DNA of 64,000 nt, taken from positions 1,426,001 through 1,490,000 of the forward strand of contig JAGTWJ010000008.1 of the NCBI GenBank assembly GCA_020064725.1, read 5' to 3'. Origin of the DNA: Drechslerella dactyloides (taxonomy: Eukaryota > Ascomycota > Orbiliomycetes > Orbiliales > Orbiliaceae). Each line of letters starts with the position of its first letter. Within the stretch, counting starts at the first letter, position 1. The notes under the pieces were generated by a model. The model was not told where the DNA came from. It made no database searches and saw only the letters and a program-made list of their open reading frames with translations. Shown here piece after piece: positions 25,401-37,058 of the stretch. The position numbers and the translations under genes are program-made.

Positions 25401-25981
25401 AAATGAATAGAGTCGATCCTTAGGTTCATTCGAAGACTTGATTAGGTGGGCTGGGAAGGAACCACTTACTCCATGCATTCGCGACCGATTGGGTCCTGTT
25501 TGAGCGCTGCAAGCTCCTTCTGCCGCTGCCCACCCCACGAGCGACTCGTCTCAGAGTGCGGAGGCGCATCCGTATACCAGAAACACAACGTCCGCCTCCC
25601 CGGATGCACATTCTTGATAAGCGTCCATATTGCGCTCTTCGACGCCTCGGGAAAGTCAGCACCGCCGCAGATATCAATCTGCTTCGCAAAGTCAATCAAA
25701 TTGACCTGCTTGCCGCTGCTGCTATCTTGCTTCCCGTTAACATCATACCAGCCGCTGAATTCAATTTGCTTTCCATGTTTGTAGTTCGCGTCATCATAGT
25801 CGCGGTACGCGAGGACCGAGATGGAGGTGAATGCGGAGGTTAGGTTGCTGAGCGCAAGAATCTGGGGTAAGGAATGCTGCAGGGCGCTGAGGTATGTCGC
25901 CATGGAGCCCGTGGCGTCCGTGATAAGGCAGAGGTCATACTGCTCGCCGGTTGATGTTGCCGCCTTAGAAGATGATGCCAT
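22431..25981 (-). CDS. vWA domain fused to RING and RBR-type RING2 (putative E3 ligase)
   Basis: A predicted cytosolic ubiquitin ligase. Six exons (25470-25981, 24877-25348, 24749-24811, 24062-24715, 22842-23973, 22431-22771) close in phase to 1057 residues. Residues 14-165 are a von Willebrand A domain with the metal-site motif DATGS at 22-26, of the 'DxTGSM' kind seen in alpha-kinase-type vWA domains, and HPGRRTLCFWYTDAPPH. Residues 170-560 have no recognised fold. From about 630 come paired zinc-binding Cys groups (CLKC, CGNPECRCG, CHYC, CKTC, CVFC). A RING-like unit follows at 854-908 (CDLC, CGRRGCRHRICVDC, CPFC). Near the C-terminus lies an RBR RING2-like unit at 988-1016: CPGC, AAGCNHLACPCGAHWCYICG. 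Cys1001 is placed like the thioester-forming Cys of parkin/HHARI. The tail is acidic. I start at MASSSK rather than an upstream in-frame Met at 26029, which lies before the vWA fold. Confidence 0.88.
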
Positions 25982-27213
25982 ATTTACTGCTGGATGAACT
26001 GCAATCGACGGCTTATTAGCCTGTAACAATATAAAAGTATCTCTGTGATGTTATGTTGAAATTGACAAGTTATTGGTGCTAGCTGAAAGCAGCGCTTTAG
26101 GACGGGCGCAAATGTGATCCGCTAAATCTTGATAATTGAGTAGCCGGCCAGTAGTTCGAAGATTCCTTTATATGTATTTCTATTGACATGGTACATTGAC
26201 TAGCTAGCTAAAATAAAGATGAGTCAACTGTCCTAGTTTTCTCCCGTCTCTATAGAAGCTTTTTTGTCCCGAGTTCGATGAAACTCGTTTTCCAGCTAGA
26301 GATTTTGTATTGGATAGTGAGAGGCACTGTATTGGAGATGTTGATACCCAGGCTAGCCGAACTCTGAGCTGTCCGTGAGTCAACACGGGGCGAGCGTACC
26401 TGTGCTGTTGCATAAGGTTGACTTTAAGGCGCCGTGCCTCAGGCGCGCCTAAACAAAAAGTAGTCGACCTGCGAGTGGCAGCCTTGAGAAAGCTGGGTTA
26501 TTCTTGAGAAAATGAATATCCCTCTAATATACGATTTCCAGTCTTGTTCTAGCTATATAACATCATATCGTTTGGGAGAGTGGCCGCGTAAGCGCTGCGC
26601 TTGCAATTGCTGTTGAGCTATTGTTGACTATCGAAGACAATCTCATTGTTACACACACCAATTGACGAATTCGAGTAAATAGCTAAGTCGGCTATCGGCT
26701 AACTTGGTCTGAGGTGCAGCTTTAACTCATGATATCCATTGCTGAGTTTCAATCCTTTAGGTTTTGTAGTCTTGAAATAATTGATGGCATCGTTCCAAAG
26801 TCATTTAAATATCCAGCCACTGCCGTTCAAGACGTAGGAAGTTAACTAGACCATCATGAATTCAACGGGTCGATATCGGTGTTTCTGCGCTGCTGAGATG
26901 TATACTACTCTTCGTAGAAGCTTAATTATACACAAATGCTTAATACTTCGCAACGCAAATTCAATACCCTCCTGTGATCTTGACAAGAGATTTGAGAGGT
27001 TAATTTCTAGAATCCCACGCATAACCGCGCAATCCAGCGATTGCCCAATTTTTTTGGAATTCCTAGTGATGGTATAATAATGACTGTTTTGCTCAGACGT
27101 CAACTCAAGCGTTCTTGATGAGAATTCTAGCTATCTAGAACCAAAGCTCGCCCGCATGCACCGGAACCTCAATTTTGGCCCCAAATTTAACGCCATCGGT
27201 GTGTCGATCGAAG
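25982..27213. other. Divergent promoter region
   Basis: About 1.2 kb between the vWA/RING gene (-) and the F-box-like gene (+), likely holding both promoters. It contains an imperfect inverted repeat, AGGCGC at 26427-26432 and GCGCCT at 26445-26450. No gene or tRNA is supported; a tRNA-like stretch near 26572 does not fold. Confidence 0.5.
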
Positions 27214-29393
27214 ATGCTCGGCCAAGTTCCAGTTGAGATAGTCCGCAAAGTATTAGGATATGTAGGTACTTCCATTTGGTCTAACCAGACCTATGAAGCT
27301 CTCTCCCGAATGCAAGCGGGAGATAGTTGGTGGGCAATTGCTAATTGTCATTCGACGTATCAGCTATCGTCTTCCGACCTCTGCAGTGTCGCACGATGTG
27401 ATAAGCTCATGAATTCTGTAGCGACGGAGTTCATTTACGCCAAGGTGGAGATCGCCTTGCCAAAATGGCCAGACCCGCACGACGTTGCGAACCTTTTTAT
27501 CTCCTTTGGAGTGAAACACGCGAAATTTGTCCGTAAAATACGTTTTGTTTGCATCTCGATAGATACAAGACGCCACCGCGCTGAACTCCTGATGAGAGAC
27601 GGCCCTGAGCCCTACAGGAAGACCTCCAAGCCATACATCCACTCGTTTTTGGGAGCTTGTACTGGTCCGATCAAAAGTTTCAAGTCAGTATAATGAGTTA
27701 TTCTACCTGCGCTACCTTATCCGGATCCAGATAAAAGTTGCTTTTCACAGTCGGCGGTCCGGAGCTGCGATTAGAGCAGGGTGGCCCCACGGGCCCACAT
27801 TCGAGTGCAAGCTAGCAAGTCATCCAAAGCTGACCATTAAGCAAAAGATGGTATATTGAGAATAGTAACCCTAGCGCCTCCGCAAACCAAATATTCGCCA
27901 GCCAGGGAGAGAATCTTGTTTGCTTGTGCTTACCCGGCAATTTCATGTCAGAAGGGAAACCGGAATTCCTTCTCCCTCGAGGGGGCCTACCTTGTTTACG
28001 AAAGCTTAAAGTATATGGGGAGATTGGGTCAGGGCTAGTAGGACTAGACCGATTGATACGAGTTTGCCCATCGCTACAGATGCTACACATTTCTGTGCTT
28101 GTCGGTCTCGTCTATCCGGCTTCCGATGATCAAAAGCGCTACGGCTGTCAATTACGGAAATCTGACACAGAGGTTGAGCCTTTTATGACTACAGATGAGT
28201 TTCTTCAAAACGTTGTATTTGCCGGCATCTCAAGATATAAGCTCGAGAAGCTTTCACTTATTGGCCAAAACTACCAGAGGAAGGTCGCGACAAGAATACA
28301 AGTCGAGAATCTACGATTCCTCGAGCTATGCTCGTCCAAAGAGGACCCAGGCTTTTGGGCAGCGCTTCCAGCAGAGAGGATGCGACTGCACACTTGCAAA
28401 ATCACAGTCGCACCGGTTTTCGACGGAAATATTCTAAACATTCCGGAAGTCACCAAGTTTCTCGAACGCCTTCCATCCGGCCTTCAAAGTCTGAGCTATA
28501 TCCTCCAGGGAGTAGTCACAGAAGATCTCGTGAGGCAAATGCTAGACTTCCCACTGTCGAAAGAGTTTAGTGTTCGTCACGCGAGGACTCTTGAAACTCT
28601 AGGAATTGGCGTACTTGACACCTCTGTTTTCTTTGAAACTGGTCGTATATATAATTCAGTAATGAGCCCCAGGTTCAATATCCCCCGCGAATTCCATGGC
28701 TGCCAGAGTCAGCTTTCAGAAGTCCGCATTTCTTTCCACATTGAGAAGGTTCGTTTAGTTTAACAATCCTCTGTATGCGTGGTCTCGAGCCTAGACTTGC
28801 CTGGTCGGCCGCTGCGGGCCCCGAGACTGTTGTATACGTATACACAACCCCTCCGCTATTACACCTAGAATCTGTTACAAGTCTCATACTAATATTCCTG
28901 CGGATAACAGTCACGGCCAACGTCGCATTTTTTTAGTCAGCCCTATCGCATAGCTTCTATCGGTCTGCTTGAGGGGATGCATTGGATCCCTTTACCTCTC
29001 GAGAGAAACCAATTCAACGGATTGACTAATCTTCGCACCATTCGCCTTCTGCCAGATAGTAGTGAATTCAGACGGATCCACGTACCATACATCGCGGCAA
29101 ATTTAAGCAGCACAAACTTCGTTAATGGTGATATGGATTTGCTATTGCTCCGAAGATTTGTCACAGATGTCGCAGCGGAATACGGCGATTGGTCTGAGAT
29201 GGTACGGAAAGAGCCTCCGACATTGCAATGGATATCAATAAACAGAGGGTTTAAAGATATGCAGCAAATTCTATGGCGCATTAATTGGGAGCCGATTTCA
29301 CCATTGCATATGCCGAGTCCACGTTACGGACAAACATTTGACCATATACCCCTGGGGAGTTTCGTGCCGTCAGTGGAGCTTGTCCGAAATTAA
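27214..29393 (+). CDS. F-box-like protein
   Basis: Probable substrate adaptor of an SCF ubiquitin ligase. Three exons (27214-27683, 27842-28748, 28941-29393) close in phase to 609 residues; the first intron is the least certain (GTCAGT donor, TTAAG acceptor, 158 nt). I chose the ATG at 27214. Residues 1-50 carry an F-box-like start, MLGQVPVEIVRKVLGYVG, which fits the family's LPxEI..IL.yL pattern, although the second half of the F-box is weak. The rest is typical of fungal F-box proteins with degenerate leucine-rich segments (LPCLRKLKVYGEI, RVCPSLQMLHISVL, LEKLSLIG, LRFLELCSS, LQSLSYILQGV, LTNLRTIRLLP). It is transcribed away from the vWA/RING gene and is convergent with the phospholipase D gene. 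A plain LRR protein without a working F-box is the alternative. Confidence 0.7.
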
Positions 29394-29902
29394 TCAACCG
29401 TCAGTAGGCTTGAAGCCTCGTACACCAAGTCTTATTATGTAGATGTTGACGCGAGATCGCTGAACAGACTCATTTCAGATGTTGCTATAGCTTAACTAGG
29501 AACTAATGGCCAACTTGAACATTTGAATTCGGCGTATAGCAAAATAAATGCTTGTCAACTGTAAGCAGGTTCAGACGAGATTGGGCATACTTGAATGCAC
29601 TTCTCGTCTGGTGAAACCGGACCAGGGAGACGTCTGACTTGCGAGACAACTGCACTACACCAATATCGGTTACGGATTTGTTGCCGCGAGCTAGATCATG
29701 TACATATAAAATCAGGTTCCAACGATCTCTAGTTCTTATAGATGAGTTCACTTTATGTCAGGGCGCTTCCATTCGATTTCTGATGACAGGTTACGTATAT
29801 GAGGCTGCTATGCGATAAAGTTACTACATGCATGTGTGCTTTTTGCTATTTCATGATGTTACGTGCCACCGCTCCAAGGTTCGTACAAATCGCCGGATTC
29901 AC

Positions 29903-32900
29903 TTAGATGTAGACCGCCTCAGTCATAGCGTTGAAGCTCGCTGCTTCAACGGCGAAATCCACATTTTGCATAAATTTGAGCGGCATCTCAACCAAGCTGC
30001 CGCGAACCTTCGCAAGTTCAGCTTTGACGGCGCGGGCACCTTCGGCACCTGGAGGAAATTCGTTCTTGACAACGTGTCCCAAGGGATACATCGGTGGCTC
30101 CGGCTTTTCCTTTGTACCGCGCGGGCGGAAGTATTGGCCAAAGTATTTCTCGTATTCTTCCCAGTTGAGGACGCCATCATATGGAACTATTGGGGTATAT
30201 TAGTCAGCGTTTGTATGAGGCTGTATCGTCGATATCTCTTGTGGTGTGTTACTTACCTGCGTGGAAAACCTTTGCGAAGACATCTGTATTCTTCTTGGCC
30301 GTGGAGTTCCAGTAATCCCAGAAGCGATCGCTCAGAGGATCCATGACCAATTTATCTTCTTCGGAATCAAAGTCGTAGATATTCGGTTCGGGAACCGGGA
30401 GCATATTTGCGTCAAGAGTATCTGAACTCTGGGCTGGGACGAGACCGAGGTGCTTGCGGAATAGATATCGGCGGAGGGTAGCTGCGAAGTGCGAGGCATT
30501 GTATGATTGTCCGTTCATCAAAGATTGGATAGGCGTATGATCCTCGATGATAATGGCAATTTCGGAGTCGTGGTCGCCATTCTGGCTGCGGTCGTTAAGA
30601 TTTGCAGAACCGCAAATGACGATTCTGTCATCAGCAATGAGAACCTATGTGAGTAAGGTTAGCGGGGTAGTCTGCTGCATGGTCGAAAGACGGCGTTTTT
30701 ACCTTTGAGTGAATGTAAAGCTCCTCAGAGACGAATGCATCAATCTCCTTGTCTGGGTCACCAGACCAAGGAGCGTCGCGGATATCTCCGCCACCCAACA
30801 TGGAGCACTGGGCAACGCTATCCCAGACTCCGCTACTGGCACCACCCTGGACTCTGCCCCACTTATCCAATTCTCCACCATGCGTTTCAGTAGTACTCCA
30901 TCCAGCGCCAACTTTATTCTCCAGAGCTTGCTGGGCAACTTCGTACTCGAACTTGGCAGCTTGTTCAGCATTTTCAAGCTCTCTAGAGATATTGAGACGA
31001 TCGTAGTTGCGCAAGTTGAAGAAGCGGATGTAATCCAAGGGGTTGATGCCCTGGGCGTTGAGTCTCTCATAGATAGAATGTCCTTTACCCCCTCGGCTGA
31101 TGGAGTCGTACTGAAATTCCATGATCGCACGCGTTGAGAGGGCTGCGTCGTCTTTCAGATCGCCAGCAAATGCAGGGACGGAGGGCATGATGACAATGAC
31201 GCGGAACTTCTCGTTGGCTTGGTGAGCTCGGACGATTCTGTTGACAAGGGCTTCACCGATCCTATTCTTAACAGGCCACCCACCATCCGACGTCGTAGCA
31301 GTGATGAAAAACTATGATAGATCTTAGAATATATTTTCAAAATTCCTGGGCCACAATATCTAGCCCGCTCACTCACCTGGTTTTCGATGTAGATAAAGTG
31401 ATGAGCGCTCTTGATAATCTGGATATAGGCGTTTTGGATCGAGTGCTCAGTCTTCGTGTTGTGACTCCACGGGCTCACGCTTCGAACGATCTGACATTTC
31501 GCTCCGTGCGAGCTTTGAAGGTTCTGGTGCATCTGGATTTCCGAGTGACGTCCAACGTATTGGTAACTTTCCGTTTGCTCCTCTGCATAGTGACGCTCCG
31601 ATGTCCTGATGTCCTGTCGTTCTCTCTGTTTGCGTCGGCGGCGCTCTTTCTTCTCTTCGTCTGAATCTGGGAATGCTAGTGGGTCCTCATATTCGTTCTT
31701 GCGCCGTCGTTGACCTCGCTCTTCTCCGTGGCCTCGCTCTTCTTCGTAGCCTCGCTCCTCACGGAAACTCCGCTCCTGCGTAGTAGTTTCAGAGCTATGG
31801 ATGAACTCTTTCATACCACTCTTGATTTTACTTGCCGCATGGTGTATTCGCCCACCACTTGGATGAGTTTCAACTCGGAGTTCCTTGTACCTGGAGTCCT
31901 TGTTGCTGTACTTGGATTTCCAAATGAAGTTCCAACGCTCCATGAAGTGGATCTTCAAGTCCTCGACGGTTTGGCCGGTCAAACACAAAGCAACATCGGA
32001 CCAGCCTAAACAGTGCCGTTAGCCAGAGGTTCAACTCTTGCATCGATGAGCATTTAACTCACCCATCCGACTACTTTCGGTTCTTTTAAGTTTGTTCTGT
32101 GACCATTGGTCGACAGTGTGGAAGTCCATGCAACGAGCATTGTTGTAGTCCTGACCGAGGAAGAGAGTTTGCTTGATATCTGTCGGGTGGACATCTGAAA
32201 TGGGATGATGCGCAAGATCCCATCTACCAAAACATAAATCTAAACCTCCCTGCGAAACTATCAGAAACTAGTCAATTCAGTAATTTCCGTCGGGTCCAAC
32301 TTACCATGAAGGCGAGCCCTCTGCCGGGTATGGTACCGTCGATCAGACAAAGCTTCTCGTGATGAGCCCAATACAACACCAGTTGGTCAGTGTTAGTTAA
32401 GCTCGTGAGGGTCTCCACCAATCTGCCCGAGACTAATTTCGACAGCACGACCTTTCCATCGGGAGTATGGTCGGGATGTCGGAAGACACAAATATTCGGA
32501 TGCAACTCTTCTAAGAAATGCTTGGTATGGGCGGAACTGAGAGTCAAGGCTTGGGTGACTTCTTTATACACAATGACGTTCACTTGAACGCCTCGCTGAG
32601 CTGCGGCATGGAGCATTCTATCCAGACGATATTCCTCGTATTTGGCAGCAGGTCGTCGCAAATGGAGCTCCGGAGAGAGCCACCAATCCAGAATCCAAAT
32701 ACTCTCTTGAGCATGGGAGATAGCCTCTGCGACGGCCCAGCCTGGATAAGGTTAGCCGGTAGAATCTGAATATTCTTTTTGGCATCAGACTTACAATAGT
32801 CCTTTCTAAGATCGCGCCAGAAGTTAGTAAATTTGTGCAGCGGCTATGAGTTGATAGCTTACATACCCGTCTACGAACCACTTGACTCTATTGCCATGAT

Positions 32901-34202
32901 GGATATCAGCGAAGCTGTCGAATCGATTGTCGCTGTGGAAATGATTTGCGTTGGTGCAAGTTCCACCTTCGTGAGAACTATGATGCGCTCTGTTGCTGGA
33001 AGAACTAGTGATCCCGCGCATAACATTATGGAGGTCTGATGTGAAGGAGCTGAAGATGGACTTCTTCTCTTGTTTAGGTTCCGCGGTTGGTTGCCATTTC
33101 TCTTCAGTGGGTGACATTGGTGAACTAAGTTCAAATTCGGGCTCGACCTCTGGAGGCGCGCCAGATGGCTCGGGACGAGGATTGTAGCCCGGATGAGATG
33201 ATGGGTTACGTGGGGTTTCATCATAATTAGTTTGCGAATAGGATTGCTGAGAATACTCTCCGCTTCGATAGTCTGGACAATACGTTAGTAGCAGTTTCCG
33301 ATAATTGGCGTGAGAGGTTTACCCTGTGTCGCACCACTCCCTCCATAGTAAGCTTGCGAAGCTCCGTGAGTTTGCTCAGCTGGATATTGGCCAGGCGGAC
33401 TCGCGTAAGAATGGTCCGCGGTGGCGTAGGTAGAGCCACCATAACTAGGGTCACTGTACTGGCTCACTGGCGCGGGGGATGTATGCCCATAGTACGTAGC
33501 CGATTCATGCTGCTCATGAGGTCCATGCGAGTCGTGTTGCTGCTGGGCCCTGTAGGAATCATGCTGATGTTGGGCCGCGTAAGAATCATGCTGCTGTTGG
33601 CCTGCATAGGAATCGTGCTGCGTTTGAGGCCCGTAGGCTTGTGCATCTGCAGCAGAATAGCCAGCCTGACCTGGGTAGCCTTCCGGAGGGCTGGTGTAAC
33701 CCTGATAGCCTGCCGCATAGTCGGCAGACTCTGCGGGAGCCTGGTATTGACCGTGTCCGGCATACTGAGATTGCCCATAGCTATCGGCTTGATATGAGGT
33801 CTGTTGCTGATATTCACCCTCGCCATATGCACGCGTCTCTTGTGAATCCGCAGGGTACGGCGTGGGACCCCCCGGATAAGGAGCAGCAGCATACCCGGAA
33901 GATCCTTCGTAATCAAATCCTCCTGGTGGTCCTCCGTGAGCTCCGTAAGCTGAGCTAGACTTATCGTAGTCGCCTCCCTTAGACGCGTATTCGGCGGCCT
34001 TCTCTTCTTCTCGCTTCTTGTGTCTACGCGCCTTTCTCTCTTCTTTGGACTCCCCTTCGTACTCGTATTTATCGCGGTCGCGACTTCCAGAGCGCGAACG
34101 GTCCTTAGACTTTTGTCGGGAATGCCGACCGCTAGAACTTCGACGCTTGTCATTGTCATCGTACTGTTCCCGTTGGCGGGAGCGGGACCTGGATCTGCCC
34201 AT
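29903..34202 (-). CDS. Phospholipase D (two HKD motifs) with long repetitive head
   Basis: Cleaves phosphatidylcholine-type lipids to phosphatidic acid. The gene has multiple exons from ATG 34202 to the stop at 29903. The PLD region begins with VKWFVDG and ILDWWLSPELHLRRP (near 32700-32890), typical of eukaryotic PLDs. The first catalytic HKD motif is HEKLCLID (about 32340-32365), followed by GGLDLCFGRWD. The second HKD, HSKVLIADD, is split by an intron near 30640-30715 and followed by CGSANLNDRSQNGDHDSE. No PX or PH domain is visible. Instead residues 1-300 are an Arg/Ser-rich start (MGRSRSRSRQRE), a charged region, then a Tyr/Gly/Gln-rich stretch with tandem QHDSY repeats. A Glu/Arg-rich insertion (about 31600-31790) separates the two HKD halves. 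Regulation by PIP2-binding domains, usual for Spo14/PLD1, therefore looks different here. Confidence 0.88.
33505..33632 (-). repeat. In-frame QHDSY-type tandem repeat
   Basis: About five degenerate copies of a 9-10-residue unit containing QQHDSY (TQHDSYAGQ, QQHDSYAAQ, HQHDSYRAQ, QQHDSHGP, EQHES) within the phospholipase D N-terminal region. Length polymorphism between strains is likely. Confidence 0.8.
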
Positions 34203-37058
34203 CTTTGCTTGAGACTACTCGAAGTGACTGCAGAAGAGGGGTCAGCATCCAATCGGCAGAAGTTAGACTTCGAAGGCTGTCCCAACAGCGTATGAAATGT
34301 TGATGGCCGCAGCGCACGAGCAAATGGACACGACTGGAAGCATGCACGGACCTTGCTTCTCGAGAGCGGTTCTCGGAAGAGTAACACGGTGATCGATGAT
34401 GAGTGTTCAGAGGGAGACCTCGAGATATGTTGATTTGATTGGTTCGGCGTGGGGCAGATTCCAAGAGCGGGGACTGATGTAATCGCTCGGTAACGCCAGC
34501 CGGAACGGTACCCCTCCGATGTCAAATGTAGACAGCCATCAAAACAGCCACTGCAACTACATCGATTTTCAGGAATGTACATCCATCCGCCAGCCGTAGG
34601 GCTGCTATTCTTGTCCACGATTTTGCTGGATCTATCACAGGATACCTCTTAACCTGTTGTGCGGGGAAGCCTTATCACTTATCAATCCGCGCTCGCTCGG
34701 CTTCTTTCACCTCGGCTTGGATGCATCCGGAGACAGCCAATGGGAACGGACGTCACAGTTTCATGGCTGAGCCAGAAGGAGAATTTCACCAGGTGAGGAT
34801 TCCACCGCACTTCGGGGGATTGCGGTCGCGTCACTCATTCGATTGATTTCACTCAGCTCAGCCGTATCCTGTTGCGAAGCTCTGCCCCTGGCATTGAGCT
34901 AGCGCTAGGCGATTCATTTCCTGTGGTCATATGATCGAAGGAGCTTTGCATAGCTCTACAGCTCTGCCGATGTGCTAAACTCCAGACACGGGACATAGGT
35001 TCGACCGGAGCCCAGAGGACTGGCTTGGAAATCAATAGCTCGAGCTCGACGAGATGATCATTACCAAGTGGAGTCGACTGGTGCGTAGGACAAGAGTCTA
35101 TACAGGAAACATTCGCGCTTCGGTTGGAGCTCAGCTTCAAACTATCAATGCGTCCGACACACGGCATTCCAGCCTCGGCTGTGGATAGCTGTGGCGCTCC
35201 CTTTATGCATTGGTTCTGATAGGTCCCAACATACGAAATCAAGTCTATCGTCTGTGCGATGTCAAATATAGACGCCATCACAAAAGTCCTCTTGGAGAAT
35301 TTAGATTAGCTTGCTTTAGCTCGGCCGATTCAAATTCGAGTCCTGATCGCAGCACCCTGGCAATGGGAGGAAATGGGGACGACTGGTGGATCCGAGGTGG
35401 GTCGAATAGACGGTTCGGCGCAGACTGCCGAAAATAGGACCAAAGAATCTTCTCAATTTTTATACACGCGCTCTCTATCGTATTCATAAGCTAAATATAT
35501 CAGAATTTGTGATCAATTCTGCATGTCAAGAAATGTGAAAGAGCAAGTCTCTGGAGAAGAGGCAATATCAAGGCCTTGATATAGCCAATAGAGCATGAAC
35601 GATATAGCTGACCCGAGGTTCACGCTTGGACTGGCGAGGGCTTCGACCGACAGTCTGGTTTTATCACGCGGGAAGCAGCCCGTTAATCGGGGTTCTATAG
35701 CGAGGCTGGTGAGGGGTTTTCGAACCCGTGCGCGTGGACCGTCCTGTGGGTTCTTCTCGCGTTTCGAATTCACGTTTGAGGCTGACTAGCGAGATCAAGC
35801 TCCCAGCTCTGTTGAGCTGAATTGGTATTGTGGCGGAGAAATCCGAGGTCGGGTTCTAACGTGCCCCTAAGCTAGGCTTCTAAGCGGGATCCGTCGAGCT
35901 TGATCAGATATCTGCTTCTGTCCCACGCACACGACGTAAAGCACCACCACGTTCGCCCCAAGAAGAAACTAACGACTTTACCCTCTGGTTCATATGCAAT
36001 GTACGTGCATGTACGCGACCGACAATAGCCGAAATTGGAACCTGCATAAGAGTCCCTGCCCGAAGACTCCTGGCGAATCGCCAAAGCCGTTCAGCAGTCG
36101 CGAAGGCCGATTAATTGGAGCAGCTGCAGACTGCTAGTGTCCGGCACTGTGCAACTCGCAATTGATAAGCGACAAAACAAAATGCTTGCATTGTCGATGA
36201 GAAAAATTGTCGTTCGCGGCGGCCATGAGGTTGACCTCTAATTGACATCAGTTCGGACATGACCGAGACAGGCCTCAAGGTATCTTGTGGGACCTGTCGG
36301 CAGACACTAAGCATCTGCATTGCAGCGGTGGTCAGGATTGGAAACGGGGAATTTGTAAACCGAATCTGAAGCTAAAGACAGCATTCCGATGCGCATAAAT
36401 GCTCGGGACAAGCACGCCTGTGACCCGGAATTCCAACCTGCTGTTCTTTCTTTTCTTCTTCCTGTCCATATTGGAAAATTTTTATACCGGGCTGCCCTAC
36501 GTCTCGAGCAGCTCAGGACCCGTTTGGTCAGGACATGCCGCCGTGCAAGCTTGGCTTCGAGGCGGATACTCGCCATCGGATCCGGACTTACGGCCGACGG
36601 GTTTAGCGCTGACTTGGTACTGTGCGTCCATGTCGCAAGACGTCGACCTGGATAAGCCTTGCAGGAAAGCTTGCGTAGCTTGCCAAAACCTAAAAGCGAC
36701 TAGAAGCCTGTTGGATGGGCCGGGGAGCACTGCCGGAATCATTTGGCTGAGTTGATGTAGAAGCCGCAGGAGTCGAAATCGTATCGTACGATATCATTTC
36801 GCATCGTATGCCGAAAATGCTAGCACGGTTAACGGTTTGGAGCCCCAAACTGACTGGCCGAGGATTGCACCATGTTTCCCTAGGACCGGGTCGGCGTGCT
36901 AGCCATCCTCAAGGTTAGGTGTAACATATATAGCAGCCGGAGAACTTTCCTTCGGTGAAGACCGAGCTGCCGACATTCTCCCTGCAAAAATCAAAACGGT
37001 CGTATAAAGTTAATCCAATTCCTTTGTATCCTTTTCCCTATAATCGCAAGTAGGCAAC
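34203..37058. other. Intergenic, no supported gene
   Basis: About 2.85 kb between the divergent phospholipase D (-) and oxygenase (+) genes. Frames of 142 codons (34853-35281, -) and 118 codons (36399-36755, +) show no domain or splice-linked continuation. A TATA-like element lies at the right end. Confidence 0.5.
36925..36933 (+). promoter_or_regulatory. Possible TATA box of oxygenase gene
   Basis: CATATATAG about 125 nt upstream of the ATG at 37059. The match is seen; use as a promoter is inferred. Confidence 0.3.

Noticed and set aside
26572..26615. tRNA-like stretch with a GTGGCCGCGTAAGCGC D-arm-like segment
   Set aside because: No pairing anticodon stem and no GTTCRANNC B-box downstream, so it does not form a cloverleaf.
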